From contig JAGTXX020000011.1 in the NCBI GenBank assembly GCA_019044685.2, positions 62,001-126,000 of the forward strand: 64,000 bases of DNA, given 5' to 3'. The notes below the pieces were generated by a model, which saw only the letters and a list, made by a program, of their open reading frames with translations, was not told where the DNA came from and searched no databases. The translations under genes were made by a program, and so were the position numbers. Source of the stretch: Nannochloris sp. 'desiccata' (taxonomy: Eukaryota; Chlorophyta; Trebouxiophyceae; Chlorellales; Chlorellaceae). Shown here one piece after another: positions 52,626-63,154 of this stretch (positions are counted from its first letter, which is position 1; every line of letters begins with the position of its first letter).

Positions 52626-55600
52626 ATGTCTGAGAACCTCACTCCCCGCCTTTACCAATTAGAAATAGTAGAGCTTGCCAAGAAGAGCAACGTCGTAGCT
52701 TACCTAGATACCGGATCAGGTAAAACTTTTATTGCCGTTCTCCTGCTCCGCCATCGACAAGAAGCGGCTGCTGCTGCTCACGCTGCCGCCCTTGCCGCCG
52801 CCACCCCTCCCCCACCACCATGGAAGGCTATTTTCCTTGCCCCGCAAGTGGCACTCGTAGAACAACAAGCTGCAGTACTTTCACGTCATCTCCCTGCTAG
52901 GGTCCGTAAACTTGTTGGGGCAGATATTGAATCTTGGACTGGACATTCTTACATTTTAAATTGGCGCCAAAGTTTAGCAGAACTGGACGTGTTGGTAGCA
53001 ACTCCACAACTTGTGGTAGATATGCTGCGCCATGCTGTAGTTCCCGGTTTATGGATGTTTGATACTATTGTATTCGATGAAGCACATCACTGTAAAGGTG
53101 GCCATCCATATAATAGAATCATGGAATGCTACAAACAACCCTTACCTCGTCGTCTAGCCAATGCGGCTGCCTCGGGTAATGAAGCAAGAAATCCCACCAC
53201 CGGTATGAATTCCTTTACACCTTCTTCTAGCTCTTCGTATTCTTTATCAAAGCCAAGGATTTTTGGTATGAGTGCCGCTCCAGCTGGCGCTGGTGCTGCA
53301 AAATCTCACCTATTACCTAAAAACCTCGCTGTATTAGAATTGAATATGGAGAGCCAAGTTGTCACCGTGGCCGACCGCAGCATGGTCAACGCGGTCGTTC
53401 CACAGCCAGAGCTAGAGATAGAGGAATACCAATGTGGCGAAGCAATGATAGAAGCAATACCAAATTTAACTGCCTTACGGCAGGGGATACAAAGGGCATT
53501 GGCGAGATTAGATGTCGCAGTCACATTAGAGCAGTAAGTGTATTTTATTTACCATTTGAGAATGCGTTTCCCGCATCTTTTTAAGTCAAAAAGTGTTAAA
53601 TACTATTTCTCTCCTGATTCCCTTTCTTCTGAATATTCTTAGGCTTCGGTGGACTGCGAGTTTACAAGGTACGGTCGGTCTTTCCGGTGCATCTGATGTT
53701 ACGTATTGCACATTTGATCCTGGTGCCCCTAAATTTAAAATATCTAGATTGAAGGATATATTCCGTAGTATACTACATGTACTACAACAAGTGGGTGCGT
53801 ACGGAGCTGTACGATCCACGCTACATGCATTTCAATGGTTGGCTAAGGGAGCACCAGATGCACGACAGTCTACCTACACTTTTCCTTCAACGTCAACCTA
53901 TAATTCAATCAATAAAGCAGGTAGTGCTGCTGCCAGACCCAGAGCTGCATCAGGGACGGGCGATGAGGCTATCTCATTACAGGACCTTGGCTTCGGTGAC
54001 GATACCATTGGTCCTTCTTCTTTTATTGCTACTGATATAGAGTACAGACTCGCTGACTTACGGCGCAAAGCCTCGGTAGAAAATGTTACTTGGTCTGAAG
54101 CTGAAGATCTCGGCATAGCTGCGGTGTTATCCACAGTGGAAGTGTTGAAAAGTTTCTTAGCTGCGTTTGGCGAAGTGTTAGTGGATCAGAATGTGGCATA
54201 TGCGTTAAGTATACTTGAAGAGGCATATGGCGATATCAAATCTGGTGGTACTGGTAGAAACTCTGATGGTCCTACCAAGAGTGGCACCCGCATGAACGGT
54301 GCTGGTGGGAAGGGACACCCTTTCTCCTTATCGTTAGGTAATGCACCTATTTTTATAATGCAGCGCATTATAGATCTTATTACTCCACAGGATCTAGGAC
54401 AGAGCTTGGATTTCATTCTTTCTTCTACTGGAAGGAGTTCAATCACTGCATGTAGGGCGCTGGGGGCTGAGGGAGCGTGTTCCCTACTTCGATTTGAATT
54501 TCCTTTGATATCGCCTAAAGCAGCAAAGTTAGTCGAAATTCTGCAACGCTACAGCCCCTTGCAACCATCACCAGCACCGGAAAATTCAGTTTCTGAGGCA
54601 GCCGAGGCGTCTGTTCCTAGATTTCAAAATATATTTTCTACTTATTGGAGTGGAATAGTCTTTGCACAGCAACGCACCACGGTTCTGGCCCTTTCCGCTT
54701 TACTTGCACACCTCCCTACCGCCCATTCGTGGCTGAAAAGCAGCCCCTTCATGGCTCAGGGAGTTGCTTTAGGTGGCTGTGCCTTTATGCCAGATGAACA
54801 GAAAGCTATTTTAGATTCATTTCGAGCTGGAAAATTGAATTTATTAGTGTCTACCTCTGTCGCTGAAGAAGGTATCGACGTGAAATCATGCCAATTAGTA
54901 ATTCGGTTTGATCCTGCACCCACTGCTCAAGCATTTCATCAAAGTCGAGGCAGAGCACGCGCAGCAGGCTCTCAACTTATTGCTCTGGTAGAACATGGAA
55001 ATGTAGAAGAGCATGCCGCTGTGCATGAAATGGCTGCATACCAACATAAAATGAGGGAAGCTGCACTGCAAAATGTCGCAGACCTAGTTCAAGCTGAAAA
55101 TATAAATCTCGATGAACTGGACGACCACGACGACGGCAAAATTTTAGAAGATGATCTCTATGGCAATAGTGATATAAATTCTATTACAGAGAGTAATAGA
55201 GCGTATATAGTACCATCTACAGGTGCTAAGGTAGATTTATATTCTGCTGGATCTGTGCTACAGCATTATATATGTCAATTACCAGCGGATGAATATATGT
55301 TGCTACGACCTGCGTGGAGGGTTGACTATATCGAGGGTGGCAGTACTATTCGTAGTGGTGTTACTAATGGTGTTCATTCTACTTCAAGTGCTGTGTTTGG
55401 AGGCCCGCCTTCTGCTGGTTCCTACCAAGTTCGCGCCACTGTGCGTTTGCCAAGCTCCAGCCCTGTACAATTAGCCACGGGGCAGCTGGTGGTATCTAAA
55501 AGGATGGCAAAAGCATCAGCTGCATTAGAAGCATGCAGAGAATTACATAGATTAGGTGCATTAAATGATCATTTGTTACCTGCTGGGTTGGTTCCAGATG

Positions 55601-58600
55601 ATAATGAGGAGGAAGACGTCGACCTGCTACCAGGTGGTGAAGAAGGTGATGCTGGAGCCACAGGGATCGGGAAGAGGCGACGTGCAGGTACAACTTTTGC
55701 AAGTATTAATATAAAAACTACACCTCCTGCTGGACTTTCTACCCCATTGCCTCGTAGCATTGAACCTCCTGGTGTGACGACAGTTACTGTCTATGGGTAC
55801 GGGTGGAAGGAACGACGCCGGCGGGGAAGCACCGAGGCGAATGGCACTTGGTTTCCTTTACTGTTATTGCTGCCAAAGTTTATAGATATTAGCTGCTGTA
55901 GCAATGGCGATGGTGGCGGTGGAAAGAAGGCTGGTCAGTGGGGTGATGCAGTGCATCTAGGAGAATTTCAGCTTGATGAAGCTCAGCTACGATTAGTTTT
56001 GCAGTGCGATGATTACTTAAAGACTGCCTCTGGTCCTTGGCACTCTCTTTCTTTAAGCATTTCTAGCATCAGTGGCGGTGAAAATTCGAATGGAAGTCCA
56101 TATCCTCCTGCTTCGACGTATGCACTGGCTCCATTACTTGTAGAAAGTGGCACCACCTGCAACACCCCGCAGCAACTTGATTGGGCAAAGCTTCAAAGAA
56201 TAGTTTGGCTGCAAGACGCCTCTCGGTCTAGACTTTCAGTCCTTGACATCATGCGTACACAAGATGATGGTACGAGTAATAATACTAGTACGAATCAACA
56301 GAATATACTTAACGATTCTGTATTGATTACAAAGTACAATTACATGGTGTACGAATTCCTGAATGTGTCTAGTACGATGACACTTTCTTCCAAATTCCCA
56401 CAAGACCGTCACATTCAAAATAATGGTACTGGCGCAAGGATTGGCAACCATACTAGTACGAAACATTCCAAGGCTGACAAAACTAGAGGAGGGGATATCG
56501 ACGCTTTGCTTGATGATAATGCTACCTTTTCAGATTTTTATGCTCAGCGGTGGAACGAGAATAATTTACATCAAGAGCAACCTCTCTTACAAGCTGCGCG
56601 CGCAGGTTCTAGTTCAATGGCTCGTCGACACACACACCAGCAGCACGTTTCTACTATTTCTACGCTAATTGAAGAAAGGGAAGATGGTGAAATCGAGAAA
56701 GAACCGGTGTTCCTAGTGCCTCAACTCTGCACTCTGCACCCTATTCCTTCATCACTCTGGCCAGCATTAACAGCAGTCCCAAGGTTACTTTGGGATATAG
56801 AAGGTGGTTTTCACGCATTTGAACTTGTCACTGAGCTACAAAATGCAGGTTTTCCAGCACAGGTATGCCCTCCTTTATATTTAATTAAACAAGCGCTCAC
56901 GGCGCCGTCAGCCTCCATCGATGCAAAAGATGAAGGCAATTACGAAACTCTGGAAGCTCTCGGTGATGGATTATTGAAATTCGCTGCATCTACCCAGTTA
57001 TTTTTAAATAATCCTGTGTGGCATGAAGGCCAGCTGACTGGTGCAAAAGATCGAATGGTATCGAATAAAAAATTAATTAAAGTGGCGCTTACTTTGGGAT
57101 TAGAGAAAAGAGTGAGATTGACCGGGTGGAGGGTTAAAGAAAGGAAGAAAAGAAAAATTAATAGTCCTCGTGGAACGGTATGTGTGGTAGATGATGGCGT
57201 CGGGGATATCGAATTGAAAGACGCTAGGGGAGGAGAATTAGAAAACGGGGAACTACACAATGATGATGAGGAAGAAGATGTTGCCCCTGCCGCTGCTGCT
57301 GCTGCTGTCCTTGAGAGCGCTGAGAACGACGCTGGGGAAGAAGAAGGAAGATCAACTAGAAGGGTAAGGGTATATTAATAGGTTGATAGTACATTTATTC
57401 ATCAATTTAGCTATGAATGCATAATGAACTAAAATTTCTTTCTTTCTTTTATTTTTCCCATCCTCGTCCTTTCAACAGAACGGCAAACTATTGGCTGATG
57501 CTATGGAAGCCTTGATTGGTGCCTTTTATGTAGGCGGTGGTATAGAAGCTGGACTTGCGTTTTTACGCCATGTGCAACTCGCTGACTGCCCTATAGAGAA
57601 ACTCATTCAATATTCCAGTAGCATGAGTGCTCCTGGTACCGCTCCAGCTCTCCATGGTGGTGGTAGCAATCTTTTTAATACCTCCAACCAGAAATCAAAT
57701 GCGTTCTTCCCGATCTATCTCTCGTCTTCTTCTTCTTTGCACTCTCTGGACATATCCCAAGTAGAAGCAGCTCTTGGTGGCTATAACTTTCAAAATCCTG
57801 CACTCGCACAAGAAGCGTTGACTCATGGCAGCGTCCTCGGTGAACGATGCTACCAACGATTGGAGTTCTTGGGAGATTGCATTCTCGATTTAATTCTATT
57901 AAAAACAGCGTACTGCGCGTATAAACGTGATGTCTCTCCAGCACAGCTGCATGATATTCGTAGTATCACGGTAAATGCAGAGCGACTTGCCCTGGCGGCG
58001 GTGAGGGCTAATTTACACACGCATATACTGTATCACTCTGCTGCACTGTTTAATCAAATCGATGAATTTGTAGTAGAAGCAGAAAGTGCTGTGAAGAGAG
58101 CAGGTAAAGAAGCTGCTGGTATGGTTTATACTCCTTCACTTTCTACTTCTCAATTTGCCTGGGATGACGTCATGGTACGGTACGGGTTTGGATTAGATCG
58201 CATATGTGCTCCTAAAGTCCTTTCTGACATCATAGAAGCTTTAATGGGGGCGGTGTGGCTCGATTCCCAGGGAGACTGGGAAGTGGCAGCAGCGGTGGCG
58301 AAGCATTTACTTTCCCCTTTGCCCTGGATTGACGAGGTAGCAGTGGATGGACGACAGCCGCGTATTCCACCGCATCCAGTGCGACGTATTCATGTACGTG
58401 TATTCCTATGCTTCATTGATGTATAATTGATCCAATTACTCATTAATAACAATTCATTAATTATAATTTTCAATTCTAAACTTTGTGCAGGAGCTGGCAG
58501 CCAAGGTGGGTGTCACAGTTGATTTTCAAGTGGTTCGAGATGTTTCCAACAATTCAATTAGTTCTGTTAATACGATGGCTGTTCGTGTGATGTTCGGGGA

Positions 58601-58754
58601 TCGGTGTTTAGGGCAAGGTCCTCCCAGTGGCGGTAATAAAGCTGCAGCAGCAAGATTGGCGGCACAGGCGGTGTTGATCGCAAAGAGCGAAGAGGACATA
58701 CTGAGTTTGTTTATGAAACACGGAGATAGAGTACTAGGTAACTTTTTTATGTAG
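52626..58754 (+). CDS. DCL: Dicer-like ribonuclease III
   Basis: Four exons (52626-53533, 53643-57363, 57479-58393, 58491-58754) give 1,935 aa. Dicer cuts double-stranded RNA into small RNAs. Order: DExH helicase with DTGSGKT (28-34), DEAH (151-154), SAAPA in motif III, helicase C with VSTSVAEEGIDV and HQSRGRARAAG (near 736); a Dicer dimerisation (DUF283) domain at about 843-947; a poorly conserved platform/PAZ region (about 1017-1340) ending FYAQRWNENNLHQEQPLL and FLVPQLC; RNase IIIa with Glu1407, Asp1411, Asp1550, Glu1553; RNase IIIb with Glu1672, Asp1676, Asp1793, Glu1796; and a C-terminal dsRNA-binding domain (about 1849-1935). All eight catalytic acids are present. RNase IIIa has a long acidic insert. 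It sits directly upstream of Argonaute. Confidence 0.96.
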
Positions 58755-59096
58755 ATAGCATGTGTAGAGGTGATGTCAATTAAATTAAATTCCATTTGTA
58801 GAGACGTAGAAAGAACCAAGAGCTGCAGAGAGCCTTCAGGCAGGCTCAGAATAGTGCCAAGTCGACCTTTCGACTTCGGAAGGTCACCCTTTCTTCCTTC
58901 AATCCAGAGATATAGAGCTCAATAAAAACTTGAGCCAACCTGCCATGATGTCAAAGAAGTATTCTCGCCGATCTATCGAAGAACAGTAGTACTTGATAAC
59001 GAGGCCAAGCCGAGGCACTGCGATCAGCGATCAGGAAAGCAGGTCAGCGACAAAATCTACTTTTAATTCTGGCAGCTACGACACCAAATAACTGTC
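58755..59096. promoter_or_regulatory. Dicer-Argonaute intergenic region with overlapping hairpins
   Basis: These 342 bases must contain the Dicer 3' end and the Argonaute promoter or 5' UTR. Two mutually exclusive small hairpins overlap at 58859-58885: AAGTCGA with TCGACTT, and GACCTT with AAGGTC. Confidence 0.45.
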
Positions 59097-62000
59097 ATGT
59101 CTGGTCGCGATAACAGTGATAACCGACGTGGGGGTCGAGGCAGGGGCCGCGGCAATCGTGGACGTGGCAATCAGCAAGGTGGCCAACAACCTAGAGGCTA
59201 TTCCGCAGAGCCTCCTCAGGCGCAGGAGTGGCCATCTCTTGGGGGTGGCCAATCTTCACATCAGGGGCCCCCGCGGGGCCAGGCACCTCCTCCTAGGCCT
59301 CCTCCTTCCTACCCTGCTCAGGCGCCTCCTCAGATGCAAGAGGAATTCCCTGCTCTTGGTGGAGGCGGCTGGGGCCCTCCACCTGGCCATGCATCCCAAC
59401 CTTCACCTCAACCCATGCAATATAGCCAACCCTCTTCTGGTCCTGTACCTATGGAAGCATCACCTGCACCTCCTCCTGCATTGCCCATAGCTCAGATACC
59501 ATCTCAAGAGATCAATCAACAAGTGATCTCAAACCCTCAAGGCAGACGTGCCCTTGCAAACGTTCCGAGTCGCCCTCTTCGCCCTGGATTTGGAAAGCAG
59601 GGAAAGCCTCTCAAACTTTTAGCAAACTGGTTCTCGGTAAGAAATTCGTTTGTTGTATCGCCGTTTTTTTTTCTATTTCTAAACCACTCTTCCTTCTGAA
59701 ACCCCCTTCTCTCTCGTCAATTTCTCTCCAGGTCGATTTAAAAGCGAGTGAACTTTATCATTATGCTGTTCATGTCAAGAAACTCGTCATTGAAGAGGCT
59801 GAACCTGCTGCAGAGACCACCGCACGCCGCCGCCCTGCTCGTGCCGCTCCTTCTGGCCCCTTGCCTTCTCTCCTCTGCCGTGCTGCCATGCAGAAACTTG
59901 CCACAGAAATGCAATGGCCTGTTGGATGCTGGGCTTTTGATGGCCGTGCCAACATGTACACCAGCAATGTTAAAGTCGTTCCTGGAGATTTGCTTGAAAA
60001 AGAAGTCATCACCACACTGCCTGGGGAAGCACGTCCTGTGAAATTCTCTATTAAAGTGGAGCGTGTGGCCATCTTACCTACCTCTGCTTTGAAAGATTTC
60101 CTCGCTGGACGCAGCGACTCGGGTCTTGCTCCTCACCATTGTTTGCAAGCTCTTGATGTTATCTTGAAGCATCGTATGGGAGTCAATGCGCTCAATCGAC
60201 CTGACATTATGGCTCAAGGTCGTTCGTTCTTAATGTACGGCCCTGAAACTCAGCGACAAAGCATCGGTGGAGGTGCCCAAATTTGGATGGGGTACAAGCA
60301 AGCTGTGAGACCTTGCCAAACTGGACTTGCGTTGACTGTCGACACGGCGGCAGGCGCCATCGTTGATGTGGGCAACCCCGCCCAGCCTCGTGATTTAACG
60401 AAGCTGATGTATGATATTTTGGGGGGACCCGATAAAGTACGTCCTCAGGGATTAGATGGCCGCCAAGTTCGAATGCTGGAAAGCGCTCTTCGTGGTCTTA
60501 AAGTTCAAGCTACCCACAATGGTTTCAAGCGGACTATCGTAGGAGTAGCTCGCACTACGCCTTTCACTGAAAAGTTCACTGATGGCGAAGGCAGGGAGAC
60601 TACTGTAGCTAATTACTTCCAAAGACAGTACAACGTGCGTTTGAATGATCGCAAACTGCCCAATGTGAAAATTGGCAATGGCAAGACGGTGCTCCCTCCT
60701 GAGATCTGCACCGTCCTACCAAAACAACGCCTTGGCAAATTAACTGGCGACCAAACCGCTGGTATGATTAAATTCGCTGCTCAAAAACCTCAGGATAAAA
60801 TCAAGTTTATCCAGAAGAAGGTGCAAGATGTCCAGGGGGAAGCACAGCATGAAATGAAGACTTTTGGAGTCAGTGTTGGCGGTACCATGGCATCAGTATC
60901 TGGCCGAATTTTACCCAACCCCAATCTGTCGTACGGAGGAGGTAAAGGTGCATTTAACCCTGGGGCCAATGGAGCTTGGAATTTAAAAGATATCAAGTTC
61001 TTAGAAGGGCAGAGAATGGAAAGTTGGGCTGTCGTCAGTTTTGCGAATCGACGCTGGGAGGTTGAAGACGTCCCAAATTTCATCAGAGAATTCACTAAAG
61101 TCTGCAAATCCTGTGGAATTAGCGTGGCGGATAACCCACCCTTGATTTCTCCTAACCCGAACAGCCCTGCTGGACCGGTTTTGGAACGTGCCATGCAGCA
61201 GGCGGCACAGAAGTTTAGAAAACCTGCTGATCTAATTTTAGTTATTTTACCCGATACCGGTACCGAGTTGTATCGTGAGGTAAAACAAGCTGGCGATAGT
61301 TACTTGGGAGTTCCTACCCAGTGTGTGGTCGCTCAAAAGGCCAAGATTGGAGCCAAGCCTGATTTCAAACGAGGTCAATTACAGGTATGTAGAATTACAA
61401 TTATAAATTATGATGAATAATACTATGTTGCTCCTTCCCAATCAATCGTAACTCGATAATTTCAACTTATTCTTCCTCTTTTTTTTTCCTGGTCTCTCTT
61501 TGGCAGTACATTGCCAACGTAGCTTTGAAAGTAAATGCTAAACTTGGTGGCCGTAATGTGGTGGTTTCTCCTAGTACTATCAATGCATCTGCCGACTTTT
61601 TGAAACAATTTGGAAAATCTCCCTTCATGGTGATGTCTGCAGACGTGACTCACCCTGGCATTGGCTCATCTATGCCGTCATTAGCTGCAGTAGTAGCGTC
61701 AATGGAGGCAACTGCATCGAAGTTTGCGTGCAGATTATCCTGTCAACCTGTTCAATCAGGCCGTCAGGTCGAAGAAATTATTACTGACCTGAAGGACATT
61801 GCCAAAGAACTGTTGGTAGAATTCTACCGCACTACGAACGGAAAGAGGCCCGAACGGTTATTCTTTTACAGAGATGGTGAGTGTTCTTTCGCTTATTAGC
61901 TTTCCAATTAATTAATCAATTTTCCGAGCACTTACCAAACTATTTTTGACTAAAAAAACCTTATTGTAGGCGTCTCTGAGGGACAGTTTGATCAGGTGGT

Positions 62001-62523
62001 AGCTTACGAATACGAAGCATTACGCCAAGCATGTGCTGAAATGGGTGACCCGGGCGCGAAGTACGCTCCACCTATCACCTTTATCGTAGTACAAAAGCGT
62101 CATCAAACTCGCCTCTTTGCTCGAGATCCCCGTGACGCTGATCGCTCTGGCAATGTGCTTCCCGGCGTCGTTGTCGACAGAGACATCTGCCATCCCTTCG
62201 AATTCGACTTTTACTTGAATAGTCACGCTGGCTTACAAGGATGTAACCGGCCTGCCCATTACCACGTCCTAATTGATGAAAATCGATTTGGCGCTGATAT
62301 GCTGCAGCTGTTTACATATCAGATGTGCTATACCTTTGCTCGCTGCACTCGTTCCATTGCGGTGCCCGCTGCTACAAGGTATGCACATCTCGCGGCCTTT
62401 AGAGCCCGTACTTTGATGAGCGGAGGTGGTAGTGAAGGTGGAAGTGTGGCGAGTGGTGAGGGTCCACCTCCAACATTGCTGCCTGTGAACGCTAAACTGC
62501 ATAATTGCATGTTCTATATCTAA
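59097..62523 (+). CDS. AGO: Argonaute (AGO clade), slicer residues present
   Basis: Four exons (59097-59636, 59732-61384, 61507-61876, 61970-62523) give 1,038 aa. Argonaute binds small RNAs and cuts or represses matching RNAs. The N-terminus is RG-rich ([16 protein letters not shown]), then Pro/Gln-rich with EWPSLGGG and EFPALGGGG. The N domain ([27 protein letters not shown]), PAZ (about 440-560), MID and PIWI follow. The PIWI catalytic tetrad is recognisable: Asp777 in SADVTHPG, Glu821 in EEIITDL, Asp854 in FYRDGVSEG, and His in [11 protein letters not shown] (951/953). The C-terminus ends MFYI, close to the usual FYx end. It is clearly AGO, not PIWI, clade by the PAHYHVLxDEN motif. Its 5' end is 342 bp from Dicer. 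Confidence 0.96.
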
Positions 62524-63154
62524 ATAGAAGTAGTAGATGGAGGTTAAGTAAGTGAGATAATACTCGGTTTTGAGCGTGGGTTCCATTATGAAGGGATACT
62601 AGGAACTCTCCAAGGCTATCTCAATGGTATGTATAGAAGAAAAGTAATTTTGGGGCTTTGTGCGAGTTAGCCCCGCCTGAAAAATATTTTGGAAAATAAA
62701 AAGTAAAGCGAATGTTTTAGGGAACCTGTCCTATGTGTGCATGCATCCCATTTAGATGATGTATCTCCCCCTTCTTTAAATCTGTTTTGAATAAAACCAT
62801 TGTTTTTAATTTAAGAATACGGTAGTAGCTGGCAATTTGAGAAACTTCGGGTGTGTCGGCTCACTTTTTGAACCGCGTCGAAAAGAAGTGTGCTGCAGAT
62901 CTAAAACCAATAATTCCATCTTCAACGGTTCCGAATTTTATTATTTAAATCTGCTTCTAGTCCGCGCTGCAATTTTCTCGGCCCTGTGGGTCTATGAAAT
63001 GAAACTGCTGTGTGCTTGAAAGATGCTCATGTAATTTAACTTGAGGTATGTTAAGTGTTCATCTAAAATGAACCTCATCTAAATCCATATAACCTAGCAA
63101 TAACATATACCAAAATCTAGAAACTGACCTTCCTTAAAATTTAAAAGCAGGAAG
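62524..63154. other. Intergenic region downstream of Argonaute
   Basis: These 631 bases lie between two + strand genes. No gene, RNA or repeat is seen. A pyrimidine-poor AG just before 63155 is a weak acceptor candidate. Confidence 0.4.
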
